A stretch of DNA of 64,000 nucleotides from Chondrus crispus (Eukaryota; Rhodophyta; Florideophyceae; Gigartinales; Gigartinaceae): assembly GCF_000350225.1 (NCBI RefSeq), contig NW_005179008.1, positions 62,001 through 126,000 of the forward strand. Direction: 5' to 3'. Every line of letters starts with the position of its first letter. Position 1 is the stretch's first letter. The translations under genes were made by a program, and so were the position numbers. Below, in pieces: positions 1 to 11,178 of this stretch. Below the pieces are notes generated by a model that saw only the letters and a list, made by a program, of their open reading frames with translations, made no database searches and had not been told where the DNA came from.

Positions 1-507
1 TAGCAGCGCTACACAACGTGTTGCCCGATGGCTAAAACACCTACACCGGATCGGTCGCAACCGACTCCAATGGAACCAACACAGTTAAGGAAAAGATAGA
101 AATAGAAGTAGAGAAATGAATAGGGAAATAAAGGGAAAAGAGAAGGGAACCCCCGAGCGCAAAGGATGCCGTAGGCATAGGTAAAAGGGAGCGTCTTGGT
201 AGAGACGGACTTCGACCAAGGCGACATTCAACTCTGGCAACTCGGGTTACCTTTACTGACTTGGTGGTCAGAGGGCTAAGGTATATATCGCCCCGCCGGA
301 GCCACTACAGTAGCTCTCGGCGCTAGATCCTAAATCTAATCTAATGTCAGCAAAATTAATGCTAACTAATTAACTAAATAAAATAAAATAATTAAAAATT
401 AAAACTGTGCAGTTATTCACACGTGTGTCCCCCAACCCGGACTACTTTTCATATCCAAATATTTTCCTTTCTTTTCACCCCCCTTTTCAGGTGCGTATTG
501 CACTACA
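1..507 (-). mobile_element. LTR fragment, family LTR-A
   Basis: This matches, over its whole length, one half of the LTRs at 13,459-14,455 and 46,878-47,919, and it ends in the same ATTGCACTACA terminus. The rest lies beyond the window edge. In the sense of the parent element it reads on the minus strand, with a TATA-like run near 280-290. It could be the 3' LTR of El-A, which has the same orientation. However, no polypyrimidine stretch (a minus-strand polypurine tract) follows position 507, so an independent solo LTR is equally possible. Confidence 0.8.
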
Positions 508-1217
508 GTATCGCTTTGCTGTTAGGAGCAGTGAACTATACCGAGCTTCGTGTGTTCGCACAAGAAGCAGGATAGTGGGCCATAACGATGCTTATATCCA
601 CGGGAATGAAGACGATGAAACGGATCGGATTGGGAAAGAAAAAGGTTAGTCCTTCAAACCGAAAGCAACATTTGGCTCCACTGTACGTACCTGATTTGGA
701 TTGTGTCCTGACAGTTGATGTTCCAAGCAACAAGCATGGTCCAAGCACACCGCAAAGGTGCCAAAATGCTACAGTTCTGTGTTCCTCGCACTTTTCAAAT
801 GATTCACAGACACACACATCTCAACTGGGTCCGTGAATTAAAACTGCAGTTCAGAGATTTTCGATAAGTATTGTGCATCACATACAATCCAGCCAAACCG
901 CGTAAGCTCTCGGCCTCTTTCGTCTTTTTGTGATGACGGGAGATGGCTGTCCAACAAATAACAGTGTACCCAAGGTCCAGATACGATTGCCCATCTCGAT
1001 AATGGTGAAGCTCATCCCGTGCATGGACCGGGGACTCCCTATACGATCGAACACCTGAGCCGGAACCAACTGAACAGCGCCTGTTTCTCTCTGCAGACAT
1101 CTGTAGAACTCCGTTCCGTGATAAACCCACTGCCCCCGAGCACCAGCAAAAACATTCCAGACGCCAACGGACACTTAGACGGCTCAACAGCAGTCATGAA
1201 TTCCGTAGCTCCGTTAT
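508..1217. other. Unassigned stretch with one coding-like minus frame
   Basis: The only suggestive frame runs on the minus strand from about 1,174 down to 878 (roughly 98 codons, no ATG at its head). It is rich in W, G and Y and includes segments such as GQWVYHGTEFYRCLQ and MHGMSFTIIEMGN, which look more like protein than shadow. I do not recognise it. It is probably a gene or transposon fragment cut on one side by a decayed LTR. No other gene is visible here. Confidence 0.25.
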
Positions 1218-1682
1218 AACTTCCGATGATTACATCTAGAATTAGATGCGGTGCTGTTTGGTGCGGACCTTACAGCGCGCACACACACGTGAGCCCCACG
1301 TTTACGGTTAGTCCGGTGTCTGACAGCTCTACAGTCCGGGACAGGACGCACTGGCTGCAGTAGCTGAATATAGTGCTGTATGTACTGTAATGAAGTCTGA
1401 TAGATGAATTTGTGCTTCAAATACTGGAAGAGACCGACGGCGGAAGGGACCAGGGAGACGAAGTGATGGCCCTCCACCACGGTCTCACCTCGAGCTTATT
1501 CTAAACGTAATTTTACCGAAGTCCGCGCGTTCAGAATGGAACCGATTGGGTAGTGGACGCGCGAGACGCATGCAAGCCCGGATCCGCCTCAGTCCATCAC
1601 TTCTGGAACGTCACCCAATACGGCTCCGGGGCGCGGAGGCGTTGGTCCGCTCGCCCGTGCCACGCGTCCAAGTCCGTCCTCT
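1218..1682 (+). mobile_element. Decayed solo LTR, family LTR-S
   Basis: The blocks around 1,428 (GACCGACGGCGG), 1,493 (GCTTATTCTAAACGT) and 1,600-1,660 (GTCACCCAATACGGCTCCGG, GCGCGGAGGCGTTGGTCCGC) follow in the same order as in the LTR-S copies at 16,731-17,431 and 49,108-49,803. The identity is clearly lower than between those copies. The 3' end is missing because the match runs into the assembly gap. The boundaries are approximate. Confidence 0.65.
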
Positions 1683-1690
1683 NNNNNNNN
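1683..1690. other. Assembly gap (8 N)
   Basis: These are the only unresolved bases in the window. The gap lies exactly where a decayed LTR on its left meets an RNase H fragment on its right, so the join between the two is not reliable. Confidence 0.99.
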
Positions 1691-2002
1691 CGCTCACACG
1701 CCAAATATTTACTTTCGGCCGGTGTCATCGTGCGGCTGGTACTACCGTATGGAGTGTACTCTCTTGTCCTTTTTGAGAGGTGGCGAAACAGCTCCAACTG
1801 CAACCGAAGATGCATCGGTCTCCACGACAAAGGCTTTTTCCAAATCTGGGATCTCGAGAAGAGGAGGGGATGGGAGCGTAGCCTTCAACATTTCAAACGC
1901 CTTCCACATTTTATCTGGCCTATTGTATTGCTTGTAGTAGAAGTAGCCTCGTGTAGCGAGGCGAAAACTTTGGTGACCTTGCGGATGACACGGCCGTAAC
2001 AA
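1691..2002 (-). pseudogene. RNase H fragment of a Ty3/gypsy-type pol
   Basis: On the minus strand the fragment reads through a typical RT-connection to RNase H junction: a block ending in PPLLEIPDLEKAF, then the catalytic-site motif VVETDASSVAVGAV. A second block in another frame reads SRTMTPAESKYLACE, the next conserved RNase H motif. The frame change lies near 1,750. The ETDASSVAVGAV version differs from the DTDASDYQ(I/V)G version of the other elements here, so it comes from a separate lineage. Nothing of RT or integrase is attached. Confidence 0.75.
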
Positions 2003-5000
2003 CTCGCCAAAACGAAGAAACAGCGCAGTTCTATCCTATTGGATGATTCTGTCTCCCCTCTAAGGACCGTGACCTTCGCGGGGTCTACGTTGACCCTTGC
2101 AACTTATACTACGGCCGAGTACTCCAGTATGCGACTGTGCCTGGCTGCATTTTTAGATTTAAGCTTAAGCCCGCCCTTAGAAATCACTTTGAACCTTTCC
2201 CGTAAGTGTGAGGTGCGCTCCTCTACCTGCGGCTGTTCCAGTTGCCGCCCCCTTGTCGCCAATCGTCGACGCAGTCCAATCGACCAGGGGAGGTTCGACC
2301 TCCCCGTCCTCTCCAGATGTTATCAAAAAGAACGACGGCGCCGCCAGCGTCTATCGCACAATGCTCCGTGCTCACGGAATAAACGAGGGGGCTCTTCGGG
2401 GAGCGTCCCTCGTTGACCTGCGCTTACTGGCACAGCTTGTCGCCTCACTTCCAAAGGAAAAAATCCTTGGGTGAATTGTCCCATTGACCCCTTGCCGATG
2501 GTAGCGTCCTGCCGATCCATGTTCGGATCATTGTCCTCTGAGAGTGTCGTCTCATCGTCGACACTTCCCTTCGTTCCACCGAAAATAAATTGCATTTCCT
2601 TCTCCTCTCAACTTCCTCCTCTTGTTGCATTTTTCTTCTCTTTATCCAACACGTTGACGTCGTCCTTCTCCTCATTTTCCTTTTCCTCCTCTTTATCCAA
2701 CGCTTTGACGGGGTCCTTCTCCTCATTTTCCTTTTCCTCCTCTTTATCCAACGCGTTGACGGGGCCCACACGCCCCCCTTTTTTTCTCTGCGCGGATAGT
2801 ATCAATCAATTCCCTCGTTGAGGTCCGGAGGCTAAGGATTGGCGTTCATTGATTGATGCGGGAGACTTAGTCAAGTTACTGTACGAGAACGGATGCCGTT
2901 CCTCCTTGCCAAGGCATTCGTCTGGGTCCTCTGTGTTCACCCTGAGCAAAACGCTTCCTTACATAAACTTTCGCATCGTTTTTGTGTACCCTTTTTGAGC
3001 GGCGCAAGCAGTCATCTCCTACGAAAGCGTCGTACACGTCAAATCAGTCGACCGGCAGTGTGTACATGTATATGTACGTCGTTACCGTTTCTCCAACGAT
3101 CCCCGCTGTGTGGGGAGGAACATTGTCTCCCACTTCCGGAGCAATGTCAACAGAGGTTACACATATACGCTCGAGCGAACGAGGTACGATCGGACAATTT
3201 CTTCGTCAACAATGCCCGTCGGGTTGTCAAGTAGCTTGCCCTTGGCGAATTCGCAGCTTCTCTCTAAGTAGGAGGGATTCCCCTCGTCAAAGAGAAACTA
3301 AAATGAATACGAGTTCCGACACATCCGTTATATAGTCAAGGGCATGAACGACCGACCGCCCAGAAATCGAGCGCACGTCCGTGCTTGCGCGTCTCATTCG
3401 ATACGATTTGTGCTCATCCATTTATCCCGTTTCATCTCCTTGATCCTCGAGGATCGTTGATGACGTTTCTCGTCCGTGACCAACATCCTGGCGACCAGTT
3501 CAACAGTAGCGATAGACATTATTGACGGGACCCCGGCCTCGTTCGGGGTACTAAATAATTCTTACGACCAGTGGTGACTCGTCCGAAGCTCTGTCGCTGG
3601 CAGCGAGCTGTCTGGCAGTTTTTGTTTCCCTGCTTGGGCTCTTGGACAGGGTCCTAAGTGAGCCTTTCGTGGGGCTTCTATGAACCCTTTTGGCTCGTCG
3701 GGGTATGGTCACTCCTCACTAAAAGAAATGTACATTGAACAGGTAAGGGAGAGGACCCAAAAAAATGAACGACGAAGCGGGCGTGGTTGAAAGGAGGAGA
3801 GACAGGAACTCTCCCTCGTCGTGGTAGTTGGTCCCTTTGTGGGAAGAAAAAGAGGGGTGGTGCGACGCTCTTGGCTCCGTTATGAATAATACGATCACAA
3901 GCTGACCCTCACAGGGCTACAGATTAGCTTGTCAATTTCTCTCTTCTGGTGACCACGACGTGGTCGGTTGTGATGGAACGTCCGGTGAGCTGCTCCCAGG
4001 TTCCATAAAAAGTGCTCAACGCTACGAGATGCTGGTTCGTCCACAGCGGGACGTATCTCTCCACATCTCTCGATATCCTAAGTACGGCGTTGCCTTTTCG
4101 GTTCCCCCTCAATCTCTCCCTCTCAATCGCGAGTAGGCCGCGACGCTGGGCGTCGCTTGGTGTATCCCCGTGGGCTTGTCTGAAGTCTTTTTGCGACGAT
4201 CGTCGATCGTGTACCAGACGATCCGTTTCCTTCTACTTCTCCTCTGTAACGAGGTCCTGTTGATCGATACAAAACCAAACAAAAACATTGACAAAAGAAA
4301 AGATATAACCGCGAGCGGATGACGTTGTCTCGACAGAGGCAACGTTCGTCGTGGTCGCGATTCGTGTGCAGTACACTTATCCCAAAAAGGCTCAGCGTCC
4401 CATGCGCTCGACCGCGTCGCTCTTTCCTTAAAATTAGTTAAAAATTCCGAGCGGTGTCCTGTGTTCCACTTGGGCATCGCGACACTTGTCGATCTTCATG
4501 GGGTGTTGTTGCGGTGTACTCGGGGTGTCCGGAAATAACACCCCCTCGAATTACACTCCGGGGATGTCCCGCGGCTTACGCGATGGGCCATCCAACGACA
4601 ACTGCCTGTCCTTCGGACCCTCCCTTCGCATCGTGGTGCATCTCTTCATCCTCAAGAGGTACGCCTCCCACGCCTCCGTCACCCGTTCCTACCACGCCCT
4701 CTAATTTGTCGTAAAAACTCATCTTCCCATCGGAGGTGCCCAAGGGAAACCGCTGCCTTCCCCTTCGAAGTCAAAATGACTCTTCGTCTCTGACCCACTC
4801 GCTGAATCCGTGCGCTCCATTTTCTCCTCAGTATACGCAATGGACAATCGGCACTATCTCCAAGCTTTCGGACCTTCTCCAGGGATGCGGTCCATTCGCT
4901 TGCCCGTCCACGACACGTACTCATCTCCCTCGTCTAACAATCAATTTTCTTTCGCCTGAGAGAACCACTCCGTTAGGCACGTACGACTTAAACAAAGTCT

Positions 5001-6109
5001 CCTCGGGACGCATGATTTCACTTCCCTTGCTAATGTCCTCTTGCTCGTGCGGTGACACTGTACGTCCTCCGTGTCAAAACCCTGATACTAATTTTTCCCC
5101 GGGTATCGGAGGTCCTCTTCCCTCTTTGCCGTTGTTCACACCCGAATCCTTGACAACTCTCCCCCCATCCACGACATTCTTCATGCGGCCCCCACCTTCA
5201 ACTTTTCCTTCTCTATTCATTGAACCTAATTAGAGTGACGATCTTGTCACTGAAAACGTACAACTATTTTCCCCATTCTTTTTTTGTGTGAGGGATCTAC
5301 TGTGCTCACCTCCCTTCCCTCGTCAATCAGTAGGAGATCTCCGTCTCGAAAGGCCTCGCTTCCACGGTGGAGGTGACTCTCATGTAGAAACACGACCGGT
5401 GATACTGTGCGCGACTAGGACTTGCAGATCGCTTTTCACAATCCTTTCCTTTCCAGCTCATTGAGACCACCAGGAGCACTTCATCCGTCGGCACCATGGT
5501 TCGAGCATCTTCTCTCACTTAGGTTCTTCTTATTTCCCTCGCGTCTTCTCGGCGTGGTCCGGGGAGCCGCCTCCAGCCTCAAAACAAAATAAAACAAAGC
5601 AGAACAGAAACATGAAAACGACAATAAGAAAGAAAGCGGGTCATCGTTGTAAACTGGCAAGTACGCCGTTCGTGAATAAATGCGTTTGCGAGTGTGTCGA
5701 TCACAACCGTCTGACCAACAGGGTCGTCCCATTTGGACGGCTTCCCCTCTGGCGATTTCTCAATCTCCTGTAGGCATGAACATTGTCCTTGCTCGGGGAT
5801 CCTCTCGTTTGTTAAACATCCGTCTCACGGCTTGTCGAGCCTGCTCAACACATTCGAGGCGAGTTGACAAGGCTGGCGTTCGCTCTGATACCGCTTGCTC
5901 AATAGTTCGCTCTCGACACCCATTAAATTCTCAAAATAAATTACGCTTCAAGCGCGTGTGGACCACTGATCCCATTCGTAATTTCACGGGGCATCCGGCG
6001 ATTGTGCGTGTGTGTTCCAAATGTATGCAGTGCCTCATATCCTTCTGGCTCTATCTATGACGTAGGAACACCCGTCGTAGAGTCATGTTCTCCTACGTCT
6101 CTTAGCTCC
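2003..6109. other. Low-information stretch, probably decayed transposon DNA
   Basis: No convincing gene was found in these 4.1 kb. A plus-strand frame at 2,208-2,474 ends in a coding-like stretch (VYRTMLRAHGINEGALRG, then VDLRLLAQLVASLPKEK) but is short and has no recognisable family. A second plus frame, 4,736-5,233, is very rich in S, P and T. A-rich blocks near 4,270 and 5,582 resemble the leader sequences seen next to LTRs. A 51-bp tandem repeat is listed separately. Confidence 0.4.
2638..2764 (-). repeat. 51-bp tandem repeat, Glu/Lys-rich on the minus strand
   Basis: The string TTTATCCAAC recurs at 2,641, 2,692 and 2,743, an exact 51-bp period with about two and a half copies. Because 51 is divisible by three, one minus frame keeps a 17-residue repeat of the type LDKEEEKENEEKDPV. 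It may be part of a disordered coding segment of an old retroelement. A similar E/K-rich purine tract is found in El-H at 44,590-44,840. Confidence 0.85.
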
Positions 6110-6275
6110 TCCTCGGCCTTGCCCTGAGTGGTGAGAATCCCGCGACGCGTGCGTCGGCCGTAACCTTGTCAAAGGCGGAATTGATCTCGAAGATCATCGC
6201 CTTTTCAATGTCCTCCTTGGACTCCTCATAGACTCGCTGACCGACCTCCGCGGTGCGGGGTCGTGTCCCTAACGT
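6110..6275 (-). pseudogene. Possible gag N-terminal fragment
   Basis: One minus frame is open and coding-like across about 55 codons, with a helical, charged stretch (RVYEESKEDIEKAMIFEI, then NSAFDKVTADARVAGF). An A-rich leader (6,279-6,330) lies just upstream, as it does before the gag of El-A. This layout would fit the beginning of gag from another decayed element. There is no diagnostic motif, so the call is weak. Confidence 0.25.
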
Positions 6276-6626
6276 CTCAAAAATAAAATAAAATAGAACA
6301 ACACAAAAGCAATCACAAATAAAACAAAAACGAGATCGAACAGTTATGAAGGTAAGAGTGAAAAAGGTGGATTATCCAGTCCATGCCCCCGTTCTTCCAG
6401 CGTTCTTTCTTCGCTTGGCACCCCGTTACGCGACTTCCGACCTGAGTATCTCATCACGACGCTCATCCTACTCGTGCGCGCTGCTCTACTTGCGGGTGGC
6501 TGTCTGAAGGCCCCTCACCTGTTTTGTTCCATCTCATCGTTCCCCTTTTCTTGACCCTCAGGTCGGCTCGCTCTGCCCAGTGCGGATTACCGCACTGACA
6601 CTGACATGTGAGATTCTTGATTACCA

Positions 6627-7199
6627 CTATCCTGATTGCGCTTGCGCGACCTGCGCGGGCAAGGATAATCTTTTCCTTCGGAAATACGTAACGGCCGCGC
6701 TGCGAGGCAATTGCTCAATGGGTTCCCACGTTGCGTCCTTGAGGGTATACCCATACCATCTCACTTTGAGAATTAATTTCTCCCCGTCGTAGCAGTGGTC
6801 CACGATCTTGTCGATCACGTACTCCTGACTCTCGGTTCCTTCTTCCTGCGTGTCCAACTGTCGTCCCCCCTTCCGAAGAGCCAGCGACTCATCCTCATCC
6901 TGCTCTTCCGAACCTCCCATCTCTTGTAGATCGGGCGGGATGCCCGCAGCTTCCTGATTTATCAACGGTCCTTCATCCGTTCTATTCTTCGCTTGCGCGG
7001 CGGGTTCTTCTCGTTCCCCTTCTCGATTGAGGAACTGTAGCGCTTGTCGTAGCCCCATTATCGGCGTGCAGTCCATGGGAGTATGGGCTAATTCGACTCT
7101 ATCTCGCGACCCGCGCTCTTCTCGGTCGCCGATGGTAATGACGACCGTACTCTCAGTTGACTCCTTCACTTGATACGGACCCGTAGCCACGTGTGCCAA
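6627..7199 (-). pseudogene. El-A pol C-terminus with chromodomain
   Basis: The frame begins at the integrase GPY-type module (HVATGPYQVKES). An acidic linker follows, and then a chromodomain: EYVIDKIVDHCYDGEKLILK followed by VRWYGYTLKDATWEPIEQL. The aromatic-cage and WEP residues that define the fold are present. In chromoviruses this domain steers integration towards marked chromatin. The segment lies in a different frame from the upstream integrase core because of a frame change near 7,200. It ends with AQAQSG. Confidence 0.9.
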
Positions 7200-8233
7200 C
7201 TTATCCTCGGCTCAGTGGCCGTGCCTTGCTCTTTCCGAAGGAATACGTATGATCCTGAAGGGATGTCATACCTCGGTTTGCGGAGCCGTGCGTCAAAGTT
7301 TCGCTTGTAGCGCGCTTGTTCTTTTCGCAAGCTCTTATCAGCGCCTTTCATCAGGCCTTCCAACTACGACTGCCATTTCAGGTAGTACGCTCGATTAGAG
7401 CTAAATACTTCTGAACTTGGCTGGGCTTGTAACGCAATGCTTCTCGGCGCCCGAGCTAACACCACCTCGAATAGCGCGATGTTCGTGGTTCGATGAACTT
7501 GCGTCTTGTATGCGAACGTCACAGCGTCCCTAAATATGTCCCAGTCCTTGGGATGCTCTCCAACATATTTTCGCAACGCGGAAGTCAGCGTGCCGTTAAA
7601 CCTCTCAACTTGGCCGTTGGCTTGCGGGTGGTACGTAGTCGTGAACACATTGCGTATGCCGCGAATTCGGCAGACGTTCTGAAAGAACCGGGCCGTGAAC
7701 TGTGTTCCATTGTCGGACAGCAGCTTGACCGGCGGTCCGTACACGAAGACCCAATGGTGAACGAAGGCTTGTGCGATGTGCGCGGCTGATATCTTCTTCA
7801 ACGGTACGGTTCGTATCAGTTTCGAGTATCGATCGCTGATCACGAGAATATACCGATTTCCTCGTTTAGTTGTAAATAGCTCGCCGAGAATGTCGATGGC
7901 GACAAACTCCAGCGGAGCTTTGGGCGTGAACAGCTTCATTTCCTTCGTGTTTCTTCTTAACTTCACCCTTTCCCGCGCACATGCGGCGCAATTCTTCGCG
8001 ACTGCGTAGCAGTCTAGGGCCATCGTAGGCCAATAAAAATATCTTCTCAATACCTTGTAAAGTTTCCTGCCTCCCGGGTGGCCTGCCAATTTTGCGTAGC
8101 GGCTCAACCCTAGGACGCGGTCCCTTAACGATTGTGGTATCACCACTTGTACAAACTCCGCCGCGGTACGGCATAGAGTTCCTTCGAGTTCCTCGGTCTC
8201 CATGCTGAACGTTCTCACCTTTCCGGCGTCCAT
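7200..8233 (-). pseudogene. El-A integrase core
   Basis: The zinc-binding HHCC region reads AGHPGGRKLYKVLRRYFYW, and further on CAAC. The three catalytic acidic residues are all present, in FVAIDILGE, LLSDNGTQF and NGQVERFNGT. An in-frame TAG at 7,366-7,364 interrupts the sequence just after the core, and the remainder (7,363-7,200) continues in the same frame. The start is out of frame with RNase H because of a shift near 8,235. The catalytic core is therefore conserved, but the polyprotein as a whole is dead. Confidence 0.9.
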
Positions 8234-9069
8234 TTCTTCCTTGATGCGATTGCAGAAGGGGTCGACGGCTTGCTCGCGAATGAGCTCCTCCGGAGTGACA
8301 GCTTGGAATTGACCGAGGCGATCAGGGGCGGTCCCCCCTCAAGAGCAAGGATGTCGTCTAACGCGTCAAAACTGTCCTCGTCCTCCACTGTACCCTCGGC
8401 CGGTTCGGCCATAAAGCATGGGATTTCGTCGTCGATTTCGTCGACGGTTTCTCATGCGGTCCGTAATCTTGACAGGGCGTCAGCTTGGCTGTTAGCCTTG
8501 CCCTTCTTGTACTTGATTTCGAAATCGAATTCCGAGAGGCGGAGCCTCCATCGGATTAATCTGCCGCTGGGGTCGGTTACGTTCATCAACCACCTCAATG
8601 AGGCATGGTCGGTATGCACAATGAAGTGCTCGCCATATAGATATGGTCTTAAAGTCTGTACGGCCCAAATTACCGCTAGACATTCTTTTTCTGAAACGGA
8701 GTAGTTTCTCTCGGCTGCGGATAACGTTCTTGAAAAGAACCCGATGGGTTTACGTTGCGCATCCGGATGTGTCTGAAATAATGCAGCGCCGATTTGATAG
8801 TCGCTTGCATCGGTGTCTACCGAGTATGGTAGGTTCTTCTTCGGCAGCGCCAACACCGGCGGTGCCAAGATAGCGTCCTTGAGCTTATGAAAAGCTTTTT
8901 CGCACGGTTCGTCGAATCCTTCCAACTGGACTGGTTGTCCCTTCTTCAATAGTTGATTGAGCGGATGCGCGATTTTCGCGTAATGTGGGACAAACCTGCG
9001 GTAGACATTGCAGAGTCCCAGGAAGCTTCTGAGCTGGGTCTGCGTTTCGGGGTACCGCACTTGTTCCAC
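8215..9069 (-). pseudogene. El-A RT connection and RNase H
   Basis: The sequence starts with the RT thumb/connection motif RSFLGLCNVYRRFVPHYAK and continues into RNase H with DTDASDYQIGAALFQ, ERNYSVSEKECLAVIWA and HTDHASLRWLM, ending ADALSRL. A TGA at 8,454-8,452 interrupts the linker to integrase. The frame continues beyond it to 8,215, which suggests a single substitution rather than an end of the gene. A frame change near 9,080 separates the segment from the RT palm upstream. Confidence 0.9.
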
Positions 9070-10811
9070 GCGGCGGTTCGCGCGACATCGACTTCTAGCG
9101 TACCTGGGCGGACGACGTGGCCCAGGTACTTGATCTTTTCCACGAAAAATTCACACTTGCGAAGCTTGAGCTTGACACCTGCCTTTTCCAATACGGAAAG
9201 TATTTCGTCCACGTGCACGATGTGCTCCTCCCACGACTTGCTAAAAATTATTATGTCATCCAGATACACCAAACAACATTTCCAACGAAACGGAGAGAGC
9301 GGGATATCTATTGCTCTCTGGAACGTTGCTGGCGCGTTGGTTAGCCCGAAGGGCATTCTTGAGAAGCGATACAGACCTGAGTGACACCAAAATGCGGTCT
9401 TGTTGCGGTCGCACTCAGGGATAGGCATCTGCCAATATCCCGAGATCGCGTCCAACGCGGAGAAAACCTTGGTGTCACCAAGCGAGTCCAGACACTCATC
9501 CATGCGCGGTAAAGGGTACGTGTCCTTCACCGTTACCGCGTTTAACGGACGATAGTCTACGCAAAAGCGCATCGATCCGTCCGGCTTGGGCACTAATAAA
9601 ACGGGCGACGCCCATTCTGACTGCGCCGGTTCGATGACTCCTGCCTCTAACATCTTCTGTACTTCTGCGTCCTCGACCTCCCGAGCCTTTGGACCGGCTC
9701 GGTAGGGAGCTTGTGCGATGGGCCTAGTCTCCGGGACCAGCTCGATCCGGTGGACCGTGGTATTAATTTCACCAAGGGTCCCATCCCACATCTTAGAGTA
9801 CTTCTTCAACATCCGTCGGAACCGCTCGCGCAGCCGTTCCGGCACGTGGCTCAGGTCGAGTTCCTCCACGTCCGGCGGTGGGGGCTCAATCCGCTGCTCC
9901 GGCTTCGACGATGCCGTCGCAGAGAGCCCACTAGACCGTTCTTCTGGCTGGTCCTCGCGCGCTTGCTCCGACGGTTCGCATCTTGTCTCGCCCTTAGGCG
10001 TCTTGGTGGAATTAGGAAGATTTTCCTTCTTCCTTTCTTGAATTCCGAGAACTTCACCAATGGTGGTTTTGCTCTCGAGCGCGGCCCTCGGGTGCGGTAA
10101 TAATTCTGCCACCACTTGGCCTTTTTGCACCCTGACAGGGTACGTCCTAAAATTCGCAACGAGTAAACGAAATGGCCTGTCAGGCTCAACGTGAACGACA
10201 CCATTCGTGCCAGTCAACCCGTGCCTTTCGTACAACGACGAGTACGGCTGAACCACAACTAAGCCCGCCCTCTTCAAGGTGCATTCCACGACGCGTTGCG
10301 TCCATGGCTCGATAGTCGTGGCTCTTGCCACTTTTACCTTAGGGGAAATTCGCTCCCCCTTTCCATCATTCTCGTCCTCTCCCGGGACGAGATTCTTCTT
10401 CCCTTTTCTCGTCGAGAACCGCCTAACCATCGGAACCTCCGAGAAATCCGCCAACTCAACCGTTTTCTTCCTTGGATAAATTGCTTCCACAAACCGGTCA
10501 CAGTAGTCCGCGCCTAGAATTAGCGGGACTGCTAGTTTTTCGCATACAATAAACTTGGCTGCGGCCACAAATTTTCCAAGCCTCACAGGCATTCAAATTG
10601 TGCCGAGAGTCCGGAGTGGCCTATTGTTCGCTTCGCCAATGTCTTGGGTCGGTCCGTGGGACACCAACATTTCCATTCCTGCCGGAAGTTCCGACCTTCG
10701 AACCAAATTCGGTCCGGCACCTGTGTCCAACACGGACAACACTCGACTCATCAATCCGACCGTTGGTCCAATGTCCGCGTAAACTTTGTAGTTTTTTCGC
10801 ACGAGGACCAA
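9070..10811 (-). pseudogene. El-A protease and reverse transcriptase
   Basis: The aspartic protease motif is LDTGAGPN near 10,720. A TGA at 10,595-10,593 then interrupts the protease domain, and the frame continues without shift through RT. RT shows the usual Ty3 blocks: EWASPVLLVPKPDGSMRFCV, SALDAISGYWQMPI, MPFGLTNAPATFQ and the catalytic YLDD box (LVYLDDIIIFSK) near 9,260. The frame is lost near 9,080. The relatives in this window all carry an open codon where this TGA occurs. Confidence 0.92.
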
Positions 10812-11178
10812 GATTTTGTCAAGACATCTTGTCGCTTAACCCTGTACCAGGGCCTACGGATTTGATCCATCGGACGATCATTGTCTCGACTTAAAATGTT
10901 CTTGACAAAAGTCGGCTCGTTCGGCCTATCCACTATTCCAACTACCTCCTCGTCGAGGCCTTCCGTTCTTGCTAGAGACGGGGAACGGGATTGAGTCCCG
11001 GACGCAGTACGTTGAACCTGCGCCTCTCGTTACTCCCTCGAGATTCCCCTCTCTAGTTTCCCTGCGGCGGCGGGTTCCTTCTCACGTCCGACGACGCGGG
11101 CCCCGCGGCGGGCCCTCTGAAGGGTTGGTTCGACCTCGCCGTTGAAGCACTCGGTGTGCTCGCCGTCTGCGAATCGAA

